A stretch of 64,000 nucleotides of DNA, from positions 6,386,001-6,450,000 of the forward strand of contig OY970367.1 in the NCBI GenBank assembly GCA_963718635.1. The letters are read 5' to 3'. The DNA comes from JAIOQJ01 sp963718635 (GTDB lineage: Bacteria; Planctomycetota; Planctomycetia; Gemmatales; Gemmataceae). Shown piece after piece: positions 1-9,510 of this stretch (position 1 is its first letter; every line of letters begins with the position of its first letter). The notes beneath the pieces were generated by a model. The model ran no database searches, was not told where the DNA came from, and worked only from the letters and a program-made list of their open reading frames with translations. A program made the position numbers and the translations under genes.

Positions 1-2386
1 CGAGATTGGCAGTCATTCCGTCCAGTACGCCATAGCCATAGTTGCCTTCATCTTGAATTTGCATTTTAAAGCCGCCGGCATTGCCAAGGCCAAGAATCGG
101 CGGTGCGCCAAAGGCATTGACTTGCCCTTCCTCTATACTGGCGAGCTTTTGATTCAGTTCCGTCAGAATGGCTTCGGCATGTCGGCCCACCCGTTGCTCG
201 AATGGATCGAGCGCAATATAAGCGCCGCCCGAGCTCGATATGTTTGCCTGCGCGAAGATAGAGAAACCCGAAAGCGAAATCACATTCTGGATCCCCTTTA
301 CCCCTTTCGAGCGATCGCGCGTGCCATCTTCCTTTACGGGACCGAGGCAAATATCAGTCATTTTCGCAACGACTTCGTCGGTTCGCTCGACGGCCGCACC
401 ATCCGGCAGCTGAGCATTGATGACGAGATAGCCCTGATCCTGTTGCGGAATGAACCCGGGCGGGACCTTCGAAAAACTGAACCCGGTGAAACCGAGCAGG
501 GCCACGTAAACGAGCACCATAACTAGTGAAATGCGGATGGCGCGAGAGATCGTCCAAATGTAGCCGAGGGTGAAGCGCTCGAACCCCCAGTTGAAGCCGA
601 CAAAGAACCACGAAAGCAACCAATTGACGACATGACTGAGCAAGTAGCCGATGATGGCGAAGAGGATAAAGACAAGGCCCATGCGCAATGATGCGGACCA
701 GCCATTAGGCAACAAACGCGCGAGCGGAGTGCCGATGAAGTAAAGGGCGGTCAAGCCGGCGATCATGGCCACCCCAAAGGCCGGCAATGCGTCCATCCGG
801 CGAGCAGGCGTTGCGTGATCGTGTTGCGCGTCGGGGTGAGGAAGCAAAAGCAAGGGCGCCAGGGCTGGGCTGAGCGTCAGCGAATTGAAAGCGGACAGGA
901 TGGTGGAAACGGCAACGACTACCGCAAATTGCTTGAAGAACAATCCGGTGATGCCGGGAATCAACAGCGAAGGGACGAACACCGCCACCAGCACGAGCGA
1001 TACGCCGACGATGGCGCCCGACACTTCTTTCATCGCCTGTTCGGTCGCCTGCAAAGGGGTCAGACCGCGAGCAATGTGGAATTCAACCGCCTCCACCACC
1101 ACGATGGCATCATCGACGACGATGCCGATGGCCAGCACCATGCCGAACAACGTCAAGTTGTTGATGCTGTAACCGAGTGCAAACATGGCGGCCAAAGTGC
1201 CGATCAGCGCGACTGGAACGGCGAGCATCGGGATCATTGCCGCCCGCCAATTTTGCAGAAAGGCAAGTACGACCAGGGCTACCAAAACCAACGCCAAAAC
1301 GAGTGTATGCACCACTTCGCGGACTGAGGCTTGCACAAAGGTCGTCGGATCAAAGACGATCGAGTAACGTAACCCGGCCGGGAATGTTTTCTCAAGTTCC
1401 TTCATTTTTTCGCGGGCTAATTGTGCGGTCTCGAAGGCATTGGCGCCGGGAAGCTGAAAGATAGGCAGCCCAACGGAGGGTCTGCCATCCAGTTGCGCTG
1501 ATGAATCGTAGCTGCGCGCGCCGAGCTCGATCCCTTTGATTTTTCGTCCATCTTCAACGCGCTCGTCCCGAACCAGATGCTTCAGGCGGACTAACTGCTC
1601 ACCCTGGCGGCTGACCACGATTTCGTCGAAGTCTTCGGCGGTCAGAAGACGCCCGGGTGCATTTACTACGAACTGAAATTGCTGTCCCTTTGGCGCCGGC
1701 GGTGCGCCGATTTGCCCTGCGGCAACAGTCAAGTTCTGCTCCTTAATGGCATCGGTGACCTCGCCGACTTTCAGTTGATAGTCGGCCATCTTGTTCGGAT
1801 CGAGCCAGACGCGCATGGAATATTCGCGCTCGCCAAACAGAAAGACGTCGCCGACGCCATGAAGCCGGGCCAGTTCATCTTTGACCTTCTGCCTGGCGAA
1901 ATTGCTTACAGTCAATTGATCGTGGATGAACTTGCCGTCCGGATCTTTGTCCGAGTACATGTTTACCACGAGCAGGATGGCCGACGACTGTTTCTTCGTG
2001 ACCACGCCGATAGTGCGAACGACATCGGGCAGCCTTGGCACGGCAATCGCCACCCGATTCTGCACGAGCACCTGCGCCTTATCCGGATCGGTGCCGACTG
2101 CGAAAGTGACAATCAGACGCAAGGCCCCGTCGTTGGTGCATTGCGACTCCATATAGAGCATGTTTTCGACGCCGTTGACCTGCTCTTCAATCGGCGAGGC
2201 GACTTCACTGGCGACTTTTTGCGCGTTTTGCCCAGGGTAAGTGGCGGTGATGACAATTTGCGGCGGCACCACATCCGGATATTGTGAAATCGGTAACGCC
2301 GTCAGCGCCAGCAGACCGATCAAAGTGATCAGAATCGACAACACGATCGCGGCCACCGGCCGATGAATGAAAAACTGCGCGAACAT
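1..2386 (-). CDS. RND multidrug efflux transporter, inner-membrane subunit (AcrB/MexB, HAE-1 family), 3' end outside window
   Basis: Proton-driven inner-membrane pump of a tripartite RND exporter. The frame is open from an ATG at 2386 to the left edge (about 795 residues of an expected 1050 or more), so the C-terminal part is missing. The N-terminus reads MFAQFFIHRPVAAIV, the standard start of this family, followed by the first membrane helix and a porter domain. The paired aspartates of the proton relay are visible in AIGIVVDDAIVVVE (D425/D426), and LTLSPALAP follows in the usual place. A loop after residue 510 is His/Asp-rich (PHPDAQHDHA). I checked the frame at four points and saw no break. 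The start lies 41 nt after the adaptor stop at 2428, so the two genes form an operon. Substrate cannot be told from sequence. Confidence 0.93.
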   Translation of the reverse strand, partial: MFAQFFIHRPVAAIVLSILITLIGLLALTALPISQYPDVVPPQIVITATYPGQNAQKVASEVASPIEEQVNGVENMLYMESQCTNDGALRLIVTFAVGTDPDKAQVLVQNRVAIAVPRLPDVVRTIGVVTKKQSSAILLVVNMYSDKDPDGKFIHDQLTVSNFARQKVKDELARLHGVGDVFLFGEREYSMRVWLDPNKMADYQLKVGEVTDAIKEQNLTVAAGQIGAPPAPKGQQFQFVVNAPGRLLTAEDFDEIVVSRQGEQLVRLKHLVRDERVEDGRKIKGIELGARSYDSSAQLDGRPSVGLPIFQLPGANAFETAQLAREKMKELEKTFPAGLRYSIVFDPTTFVQASVREVVHTLVLALVLVALVVLAFLQNWRAAMIPMLAVPVALIGTLAAMFALGYSINNLTLFGMVLAIGIVVDDAIVVVEAVEFHIARGLTPLQATEQAMKEVSGAIVGVSLVLVAVFVPSLLIPGITGLFFKQFAVVVAVSTILSAFNSLTLSPALAPLLLLPHPDAQHDHATPARRMDALPAFGVAMIAGLTALYFIGTPLARLLPNGWSASLRMGLVFILFAIIGYLLSHVVNWLLSWFFVGFNWGFERFTLGYIWTISRAIRISLVMVLVYVALLGFTGFSFSKVPPGFIPQQDQGYLVINAQLPDGAAVERTDEVVAKMTDICLGPVKEDGTRDRSKGVKGIQNVISLSGFSIFAQANISSSGGAYIALDPFEQRVGRHAEAILTELNQKLASIEEGQVNAFGAPPILGLGNAGGFKMQIQDEGNYGYGVLDGMTANL

Positions 2387-2427
2387 GTTGCGGGATCCTC
2401 TGTATGTGTTCCGTTGAACGTTCGCGC

Positions 2428-3625
2428 TTATTTTTTGCTGACTGTCGCCGGCATTTCTTTGGTCTTCACTTCCATGCCCGGACGTACGCGCAAAAGGCCA
2501 TTGACGATCACTACCTCGCCCGGTTGCAAGCCTTGTTCGATGATCTGAAGTCGCTGGGCGCCGACGCTCCTCACGGCGCCGGTAGTCACCGGCCGGAATT
2601 CAACGATGTTCTTGCCCTCTTTGTCCTTCACCACGACATAAACGAACTTCTGCTGCTGCTGGCTGCCGACGGCGATTTCCGGCACCGTGATGTATTGCTT
2701 GGGAATGCCTGACTCCAGCCGAACGCGAACGGAATCGCCGGGCGAAAGACGATAGCCCGGATTCTGAAAAATGCCCCGGATCTCCCGGCTGCCGCTGACC
2801 CGGCGTATTTCCGGATCGATGTAATCGACCTTTCCTTGGTGCAGAAAACCTTCTTCGTCCTTCAGGCCGATCTGGACGTCCATGGACGTTTCGCGCGGGT
2901 CAGCAACTTGCTTTTTTTCGATCTGCCGGCGGTACATCAGCGAAGTCATCTCATCCACGTCCCAGAACGCATGAATGGGATCGAGCGACGTAACTTTGCA
3001 AAGCAACGTCTGCCCCGACGTCACCAGGTTTCCCTTCGTCAAAAGAGTCCGGCTGATTCGGCCGACCCCTTTCACTTCGGAGCGGATAACGCAATTGCGG
3101 CGGTCAAAGGCGGCTTTGCGCAGCGTTGCCTCCGCCGCTTCGGCCAGCGCCTTTTTGGCTTGCAGATCGGCCACCGCTGAATCGCGAGCGGACTTGCGGA
3201 GATCGAAATCCTCGATGCTCAAGCTTTTAGATTGCTGGAGTTTGACGCCGCGATCGTAATCGGTGTTGGCGCGAGCCAGAACTGCATCGGCGGTCGCAAT
3301 GTCGGCCTTGGCCTTAGCCAAGTTCGCGTCGGCATTTTTCAGCGCGGCCTCATACGGCTCCGGGTCGATTTCGAATAAGGCATCGCCTTCTTTCACGATA
3401 TCGCCGTCGGCGAATCGAATCGTCTTGATGTAACCCGTCACTTGCGCGAATCTCCTGTGTCTCCACCGACTTCAAATAACCGGTGAACTCGACAAACGAT
3501 TCGAGCTGCCGATAAGCGGTTGTTTCAACCGTGACAAGCGGTGGCTCCGGCGGCTGCGGCTTCACTTCGGGGCCGCCGCAACCAAGCAAAGAAAAGAGCA
3601 GGGGCGAAAAAAGGAACGAACGCAT
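2428..3625 (-). CDS. RND efflux periplasmic adaptor lipoprotein (AcrA/MexA family), frameshifted
   Basis: Membrane fusion protein linking the RND pump to an outer-membrane channel. The N-terminal piece (start ATG at 3625) has a lipoprotein signal with lipobox LLGC, cysteine at residue 16, and the family opening VTVETTAYRQLESFVEFTGY. The rest (GYIKTIRFADGD to PATVSKK) is in another frame. The switch falls near 3440-3446, between EIRA and VTGYIK, where a 2-nt deletion or a 1-nt insertion would explain it. Joined, the protein has about 398 residues, the normal adaptor length. It carries a lipoyl-like domain, an alpha-hairpin rich in Ala/Lys/Asp, and beta-barrel and membrane-proximal domains. Promoter region is shared with the divergent TetR gene. 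Either a sequencing error or a true loss of function; the intact pump gene downstream favours error. Confidence 0.85.
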
Positions 3626-3739
3626 TGAATCTCCTCACCAACCGTTGCCATTTTCGAAGTCTTCAAAGCTCTGACATGCCGCTGCACCTAATCTATTGCG
3701 GTGAACAAGTTGTGGACGTAAAAGATTTGGGCTAGATTT

Positions 3740-3768
3740 TAAAACAGTTGTTTCATACAATTGTTTTA
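3740..3768. promoter_or_regulatory. Inverted repeat, candidate TetR operator in divergent promoter region
   Basis: Two 11-nt arms, TAAAACAGTTG and CAATTGTTTTA, separated by 7 nt, match with a single mismatch. The element lies in the AT-rich gap between the divergent RND adaptor and the TetR gene, where an autoregulatory TetR operator is expected. A TTG at 3748 that could start the regulator's frame lies inside the palindrome, which argues for a start further downstream. Binding is inferred from position and symmetry only. Confidence 0.5.
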
Positions 3769-3789
3769 GGTCAGGTCGTTCTGCTGCCG

Positions 3790-4491
3790 ATGAGTATTGA
3801 GGAAGTGTTGGTGAGGGATAAATTCGTGAGCATCGCGGTCCTTTCTGCAACTGATCCTGAAGCTGATGAAACGCGTCAGCGGATCACCAACGCAGCTGAA
3901 GCGGTCTTTGCGGAGATCGGTTATGAATTAGCGACGGTGCGCCTGATCTGCGAACGAGCCGATGTGAAAAACATCGGAGCGGTGAACTATTACTTTGGCG
4001 GCAAGGAGAACCTTTACGCCGAGGTCGTGGCGAACGCGTTGCGTTGCTGCAGCGAAGGAATGCCTTTTCCGGAATGGGTGACAGAATCTCCGACGCAAAA
4101 ATTGCGCGACTTCGTGCGGGTGATGATGTCGCGATTGCTGAGGTCGCCCCGGCTATCCGCCATGCAGCTGATGATGCGCGAATTTTCACAGCCGAGCCCG
4201 GCATGCCGTACCGCTGTGCTGCAGCACATTCAACCGATCTGCGATCGGCTTCGCATCATATTGGCTGAGCTTCTGCCCGATGTTGCCGACGAGCAAAGTT
4301 GGTTGATCGGGTTTAGCCTAATGGGTCAATGTCTTTACTATCGGCAGAATCGAGCGGTTGCAGAGATTCTGATTGGCAAAGATGAATTTGAACGGCTCGA
4401 TGCAGATCGACTGGCGGAACATATCAGCCAGTTTACGCTGTCGGCTTTGGGCTTTGCCCTGGCCGACAGCGTTGCGAGGGCTTCGCCATGA
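3790..4491 (+). CDS. TetR/AcrR family transcriptional regulator (CerR-like C-terminal domain)
   Basis: Helix-turn-helix repressor. Residues about 28-75 form the TetR N-domain (TRQRITNAAEAVFAEIGYE, then NIGAVNYYFGGKENLY, the typical end of the HTH). The C-terminal ligand domain resembles the CerR/DUF1956 type (RLLRSPRLSAMQLMMREFSQ). The frame is open from a TTG at 3748, but that codon lies in the putative operator. I prefer ATG 3790; GTG 3811, preceded by GAGGAAG, is also possible. The stop overlaps the permease ATG by 4 nt (ATGA), so regulator and ABC exporter form one transcriptional unit. The location between two exporters suggests control of both; the ligand is unknown. Confidence 0.85.
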   Translation: MSIEEVLVRDKFVSIAVLSATDPEADETRQRITNAAEAVFAEIGYELATVRLICERADVKNIGAVNYYFGGKENLYAEVVANALRCCSEGMPFPEWVTESPTQKLRDFVRVMMSRLLRSPRLSAMQLMMREFSQPSPACRTAVLQHIQPICDRLRIILAELLPDVADEQSWLIGFSLMGQCLYYRQNRAVAEILIGKDEFERLDADRLAEHISQFTLSALGFALADSVARASP

Positions 4492-5645
4492 CCTGGATTG
4501 CACTGAAAATGCTGACGGGCGACCGCAATAAGTATTTTGGCATCGTCTTTGGCGTCATGTTCGCTTCGTTGTTGATTGCGCATCAGGTATCGATTTTCAT
4601 CAGCATTATGGCCCGAACAACCGGTCAGATCCGAGACGTCCAGGAAGCGGACATCTGGGTGATGGATCCAAACGTTCGCTACATGGATGAAACGACCGGT
4701 ATGTCCGAAACCGATCTACAGCGCGTGCGCGGCGTTGAAGGCGTGGCCTGGGCCGTGCGATTCTACAAAGGCAACGTGCGCGCTAAATTGGCTGAGGGGT
4801 ATGCCCCCGGCGCAACCGCCGACTTCCGCAACGTCATCATGCTGGGGCTAGACGATGACACGCTGATCGGCGCTCCACGCGATATGGTCATTGGCTCGCT
4901 GGCCGATCTGAAACAGCCTGACGCGGTGATCATTGATGAATCGGGCTTCAATTATCTGTGGCCCGGCCAGCCTTTGCGTGTCGGAATGCAATTGGAAATG
5001 AACGACTACCGGGCGGTTGTCGTGGGCATCTGCAAGGCATCGCCGCCGTTTCAGTCGCTGGGCATCGTCTATACGCTCTACTCGCGCGCCATGCACTTTG
5101 CACCGCCGGAACGCCGTCAGATGTCGTTTGTGCTGGCGAAAGCGTCGGCCGACATTTCGGCCGAGGAGTTAGGGCGTCGCATCCAGGAAAAAACCAGGCT
5201 GAAGGCCCTTACCTCGGAACAGTTTGAATGGAGCACGATCGTCTTTTATCTGGCAAACACGGGTATTCCGGTGAACTTCGGCATCACGGTGATGCTCGGC
5301 TTCATCGTCGGCGTTGCGATTGCCGGTCAGACGTTTTACCTCTTTACGATTGAAAATCTAAAGCAATTTGGCGCACTCAAAGCGATGGGAACGAGCAACC
5401 TTCGGATAGTCGGCATGATTTTGACTCAGGCCGCCGTAGTAGGCCTGCTTGGATATGGCATCGGCATGGGCCTGGCCGCTGCTTTTTTCGAAACGACGAA
5501 GAACGTGCCAGCACTTCTTGGCTTCCATATGTACTGGCAAGTAATGCTCGGCACGGCCGTGGCGGTATTGTTGATTATTATCCTGGCGAGCTTGTTGAGC
5601 ATTCGCAAGGTATTGGTGCTCGAGCCGGCCATCGTATTTCGATGA
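4488..5645 (+). CDS. ABC transporter permease, DevC/MacB-FtsX type
   Basis: Inner-membrane subunit of a small-molecule or lipid exporter. The 385 residues show one N-terminal helix (about 15-35, FGVMFASLLIAHQVSIFI), a periplasmic MacB-like domain (about 40-250) and three C-terminal helices with the FtsX signature (VGVAIAGQTFYLFTIENLKQFGALKAMGTSN). This topology matches the DevC family, which works with a DevA ATPase and a HlyD-type DevB adaptor, and both partners follow. It starts inside the TetR stop (ATGA) and ends inside the ATPase start (ATGA), indicating translational coupling. The substrate is not predictable. Confidence 0.88.
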   Translation: MTWIALKMLTGDRNKYFGIVFGVMFASLLIAHQVSIFISIMARTTGQIRDVQEADIWVMDPNVRYMDETTGMSETDLQRVRGVEGVAWAVRFYKGNVRAKLAEGYAPGATADFRNVIMLGLDDDTLIGAPRDMVIGSLADLKQPDAVIIDESGFNYLWPGQPLRVGMQLEMNDYRAVVVGICKASPPFQSLGIVYTLYSRAMHFAPPERRQMSFVLAKASADISAEELGRRIQEKTRLKALTSEQFEWSTIVFYLANTGIPVNFGITVMLGFIVGVAIAGQTFYLFTIENLKQFGALKAMGTSNLRIVGMILTQAAVVGLLGYGIGMGLAAAFFETTKNVPALLGFHMYWQVMLGTAVAVLLIIILASLLSIRKVLVLEPAIVFR

Positions 5646-6484
5646 AAGAGCCCCGGTCTATGCAGCCAGCCCAGGTTTCAAAATGTCTGCACTTACTTCG
5701 AGGGAGCAGCGACATGGTCGGCGTGGAAGTCGAACGCGGCATGACGCCGGCTCTGAAACAGCCGCCAGAAGCGCGAAGCGGATTCGCCGTTCAGTGCGAC
5801 CACCTTTGCAAATCGTTCGGGCAGGGAGAAACCAGGATTGAAGTCTTGCGGGACATCAATCTCACCGTGAATTTCGGCGAGATGACGCTGCTCGTCGGCC
5901 CATCCGGTTGCGGTAAGACAACTCTCATTTCCGTCATTGCCGGTTTGCTCGATCCCACTTCCGGAGATGTGCGAATTTTGGGTCAAAGTTTCAAAGCGAT
6001 GGGCGCCCGCCATCGCACGGCTTTTCGAGGTTTGAACATCGGTTTCGTCTTTCAGCAGTACAACCTGCTCCCTTCGTTGTCTTCGGCCGAAAATGCCGCC
6101 GTGCCACTGATCATTGCCGGGATGGCAAGGCACGAAGCGATCGAACGGGCGACGGATGTATTACGCTCCGTAGGCATGGGAGACCGCATTCGATCCTTGC
6201 CGACGCAGCTCTCGGGCGGACAACAGCAGCGAGTGGCCATCGCCCGGGCGCTTGTGCATCAGCCGCGCTTGCTCGTCTGCGACGAGCCGACGGCCGCGCT
6301 CGATGCCAAATCGGGACAAACCGTAATGGACCTGTTGAAAGTTGTCGCCTGCGGACCCGACCGGGCTGTGATCGTGGTCACACACGACAACCGCGTCTTT
6401 CATTTCGGCGACCGAATGGCGACGATGAGCGACGGCCGAATTGAAAGCGTTACGAAGAACGCAAGCGATGTTGTCTCGGCATGA
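5642..6484 (+). CDS. ABC transporter ATP-binding protein, DevA/LolD-MacB type
   Basis: Cytoplasmic ATPase energising the exporter. All core motifs are present: Walker A GPSGCGKTT (residues about 86-94), Q-loop FQQYNLLP, signature LSGGQQQR (190-197), Walker B LLVCDEP (210-216) and the H-loop VVTHD. About 45 residues precede the ABC domain, more than usual, so translation could begin later, for example at the Met before TPALKQPPEARSG. The start overlaps the permease stop by ATGA. The family exports lipids, peptides or glycolipids, but nothing here identifies the cargo. Confidence 0.9.
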   Translation: MKEPRSMQPAQVSKCLHLLRGSSDMVGVEVERGMTPALKQPPEARSGFAVQCDHLCKSFGQGETRIEVLRDINLTVNFGEMTLLVGPSGCGKTTLISVIAGLLDPTSGDVRILGQSFKAMGARHRTAFRGLNIGFVFQQYNLLPSLSSAENAAVPLIIAGMARHEAIERATDVLRSVGMGDRIRSLPTQLSGGQQQRVAIARALVHQPRLLVCDEPTAALDAKSGQTVMDLLKVVACGPDRAVIVVTHDNRVFHFGDRMATMSDGRIESVTKNASDVVSA

Positions 6485-6512
6485 TGGCTATTCTTTGATC
6501 CATAAGACCGCA

Positions 6513-7584
6513 ATGGACCTTCATATGAAGCGCAAACTCATTCTCCCTCTGCTCAGCCTGGCGCTGCTGGCATTCGCTGTCGTTCACGTGGTACGCGCCC
6601 AGCAGCAGCCTCCCAAGTCCTCGCCGCCGGCGGAACCGTCGCGCACCCCTTTTCGCGCAACCATCGCCGGCGGGGGAGTCGTCGAAGCTCGCTCGGAAAA
6701 TATTGCCATCGGCGCGCCGCTTCCGGGAATTGTCGCAGAAGTCATGGTGAAAGTCGGCGACCAAGTGACAGGCCCGCGCAGAGCGCAATTAGGTACGCCG
6801 CTTTTTCGTCTCGACGACCGGCAATTGCGTGCGGAACTCCAAGTGCGGCAGGCGAATCTCTCGTATGCCCAAGCCAACCTGCGAAAGCTGGAGATGATGC
6901 CCCGTCCGGAAGAAATTCCTCCTTTGGAAGCGAAGGTGCAGGAGGCTAAGGCGAATGTGGACGATACGCGCGACCAATATCAACGGGCGGACGTTTTGTT
7001 GAGAAAGCGAGCGGTCACCGAAGAAGATGTAATCCATCGCCGCTATGCGGTGGCAGCTGCCGAGGCTCTTTTCGCCAAAGCCGAGAAGGATCTCGAACTG
7101 CTCAAAAAAGGAGCTTGGCAACCAGATCAACTGATAGCCAAAGCGAGCGTCGATCAAGCGGCGACGATGTTGAAACAGACAGAAACCGAACTGGAGCGAT
7201 TGATCGTCCGCGCCGATCGATGGCGAGGTGCTGCAACGCAACGTTCGGCCTGGCGAGTACGTCGGCGTTCCGCCGGGGCAGGCGCTCATTGTGCTCGGCG
7301 ATGTGAGCCGGCTAAACGTTCGCATCGATATCGACGAAAGCGACATTCCACGTTTTCGACCCGGCATAAACGGACGTGCTACACAGCGAGGCAGCGCGGA
7401 AGTAGAAATTCCGCTGACATTCGTACGCGTGGAACCTTACGTTGTCCCGAAAAAATCGCTCACCGGGGCCGGTACGGAACGAGTCGATACACGCGTCCTT
7501 CAGGTGATCTACGCCACGGCCGAAACGAGCAGAAGGCTATATGTCGGACAGCAGGTTGATGTCTTTCTCGATGTTGGGAAGTGA
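6513..7584 (+). CDS. HlyD/DevB-family periplasmic adaptor of the ABC exporter, frameshifted
   Basis: Third component of the DevBCA-like exporter. It has an N-terminal anchor helix (LILPLLSLALLAFAVVHVV), a lipoyl half-motif (GAPLPGIVAEVMVKVGDQV), a long coiled coil (residues about 90-220, many Ala/Lys/Glu/Arg) and a beta-barrel C-terminus (VLQRNVRPGEYVGVPPGQA to VDVFLDVGK). The reading frame changes near 7215-7222. Before it the frame gives LIVRA and after it IDGEVLQRNV, so the expected IVRAPIDGEVLQRN is broken by loss of two C (CCCC to CC) or a one-base gain. The joined length of about 357 residues is normal. Start uncertain between ATG 6513 and 6525. This is the second adaptor gene in the window with the same kind of break. 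Confidence 0.85.
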
Positions 7585-7684
7585 TCGCCGATTCTCGAGG
7601 AGTCTTAGTCTGTGCTCCTTCAACGTGACAGAACGTGTCTTTCAGAGCCAATTAGAGAACACACCTGGCTTTTGTGCAATGAAG

Positions 7685-7732
7685 AGGCCGGGAGGCTTCC
7701 GCCCACTTTTGTGGCGGCAGGCCTCCCGGCCT
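7685..7732. terminator. Perfect 12-bp stem hairpin between convergent genes
   Basis: Arms AGGCCGGGAGGC (7685-7696) and GCCTCCCGGCCT (7721-7732) are perfect complements, with a second inner stem CCGCCCAC/GTGGCGG around TTTT. It lies between the HlyD stop (7584) and the end of the convergent zinc-ribbon gene (7741). It could terminate both, but lacks a long T run. The GGCCGGGAGGCC core recurs near 24470, so it is also a member of a dispersed repeat. Confidence 0.5.
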
Positions 7733-7740
7733 GCCGTGCG

Positions 7741-8554
7741 TTAACCGTGGCCGCCGCCGGCTTGCATGGCGACGCCGACGCCGCCGCCGATCACTTGAAG
7801 AAGGATGAGCAGGATGGTCGCGCCGCCGAGGATGCGTTTGAGCGGGGATTCTTCCGGCTTCAGGAAGCCGATGGAACCGAAGGCGAGCAAAAAGAAGCCT
7901 ATCATCTTGGTCATGACATTCCACCAGTCGGCTTTTTTCGCACTGGCGGTCGACGAAGCGACATCGTCAAGTAAAGAGGGTGCCGTCTTCTTGTCCCACT
8001 CTTTCTGTTTCTCTTCGAGCTTTTTGGTTTCGTCCGCCGACGGAGTTTTTCCGTCGGGCTTGTCAGTAAGGCTGCGCTTGTAGGCGTCGAAGTCAATCTT
8101 TTCGGATTCATATGCCCCTTGCCGGCTGGCGACTTTCGCCTTGTCGATGGCGGGGGAAAAGAAGCCGTAGATGGTAAAGAAGAGGCCGATGCCATAGAGC
8201 CAGGTTGCCAGATCGGCAACGCCTTTCAGCTTGTTCAGATAGGGCGCTGCGGCTCGCCGCGGGCTTGCGCGGCTCATCATCGTCGTCAGCGGGTTCGCTG
8301 CGCTCGCGTTTCTTACGGGGGCGTTCGTCGTCGTCGCGCTTGCGCGGTCGTTCGTCCTCATCACGATCCCGATCCCGGCGCAGTTCCCGTTCGGCCGTGT
8401 CTTCTTTGCGCGGTACGATCGCCGTGTCAACGTGGGTGAGGCCTTCCTCGGCGACGACTAAAGCGCTGCCGCACTTCTTACAGGCGATCTTTCGGCCGAT
8501 GTCCTTCTCCGCCACAGCATAGACCGCCCCACAATCGGGACAAGCATTGTTCAT
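7741..8554 (-). CDS. Zinc-ribbon membrane protein, planctomycete type, frameshifted
   Basis: Function unknown. The N-terminus (MNNACPDCGAVYAVAEKDIGRK, then CKKCGSALVV) is a four-cysteine MJ0042-like zinc ribbon. It is followed by a strongly charged linker rich in Asp/Arg/Lys/Glu and then a membrane part with about three helices (ATWLYGIGLFFTIYGFF, MTKMIGFFLLAFGSIGF, ILGGATILLILLQVI). The zinc ribbon and membrane part are in different frames; the shift is near 8245-8262, where one extra C in a CCC run would restore SAPYLNKLKG. Joined length is about 271 residues. The gene at 46889-47707 has the same architecture, so a paralogous family is present. RBS GGAG lies just upstream (about 8562). Confidence 0.7.
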
Positions 8555-8752
8555 GCGAGGTGAACTCCTGAGCGCTCCGAACGCGGACCGGGCGACTTAC
8601 CCGAAAAACGCACGGCAAGCGGGATAGAGATTGAGAAGGATTATAAGCCAACCCTCGAATCGTCTGCAAAAATCCTGGACGAACCAATTCGAAGTTGAAA
8701 GCTATTGTAGGAATGGCAGCGGTTGTGTCGATTTGCCGGCCAAGCTAACGCA

Positions 8753-8780
8753 ACAAGCCTGCGCTTTTGCGCAGGCTTGT
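8753..8780. terminator. Perfect 12-bp hairpin with TTTT loop
   Basis: ACAAGCCTGCGC-TTTT-GCGCAGGCTTGT is a perfect stem with a 4-nt loop, 20 nt downstream of the stop of the minus-strand gene ending at 8801. Probable transcription end of that gene. No T tract follows on the minus strand. Confidence 0.5.
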
Positions 8781-8800
8781 GGTTGTACGTTTGAAAGAGG

Positions 8801-9180
8801 TTACCAACCGTAGCGGAACCCCGAGTAAAAGTTAGGCGTGTTCCGGTAGCCGGTGCTGTAACGATAGGTGTTGGCGAAGGGATCCCAATAAACGGAGTGG
8901 TAAGGAGCGTTAACGATCGGCCTGACTATGGTGCCCTGGGTCTGATAGCCGCTCCAACCCCAGGGCGTGGGCGTGTAGTTGTAACTGTTGAACGTCTTGT
9001 ATCCATACGGCGACGAGTAGTAGTTGAAGCCGGAAGTCGTCGGCCCGATGGCGAAAGGCGTTGGCGTGAAGGGGGTGACAAAAGCACCACCGGAATAGAA
9101 TCCAGGAGGTCCGGCCACGGAGGGGCTCGGCATCAGGCAGATGCCAAGCCGACAATGCCTGCAAGAAAGATTTTTCTCAT
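8801..9180 (-). CDS. Small secreted Tyr/Gly/Pro-rich protein, frameshifted signal peptide
   Basis: Function not recognised. From ATG 9180, behind a GGGAG ribosome site 8 nt away, the frame reads MRKIFLAGIVGL, a signal-peptide start, then hits a stop. The frame that continues reads GICLMPSPSVAGPPGFYSGG and on to the stop at 8801. Restoring one G (GGG instead of GG near 9147) joins them into about 126 residues with a signal peptide cleaved near SVAG. The mature part is rich in Tyr, Asn, Pro, Thr and Gly (FNYYSSPYGYKTFNSYNYT), like small planctomycete surface proteins. The longer frame from 9202 would lack a credible start and signal. Confidence 0.6.
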
Positions 9181-9510
9181 CGCAGTATCTCCCAGTCATC
9201 AAGCTGCAAATCGGCGTATGCGGTTCACTTATTTTGGAATTCTAGCCTTTTCATTAAAGAGACGCAACGATTGTGCCGACTTGCGCGGATTTCTGATTCG
9301 GCCCAGCCGCTTCTCAAGCACTGCAATTTCTTTGGCGATCCAACGCACGCCGTCGTGCTGAGCTTTCCGATCGTTCCAATTGCTCCAGTTTAACGGATAC
9401 TACTCACTTTTCTGAATTTGCGGTTATTGCGGTTTAGTTGAATTTCCGATGATTGATGGCCTCGGCGTTTCCAGCGCCGGCGACTCTTTCTTGCTGCGTA
9501 CCTTTGGTGA
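9181..9510. other. Gene-free divergent promoter region
   Basis: Intergenic between the minus-strand small secreted protein and the plus-strand beta-barrel protein. It must hold both promoters. I see no repeat or clear sigma-70 box pair that I would defend. Confidence 0.4.

Noticed and set aside
1..2386. Short plus-strand frames over the RND gene
   Set aside because: The minus strand has an uninterrupted family-typical frame from 2386 to the edge; the others are shadows.
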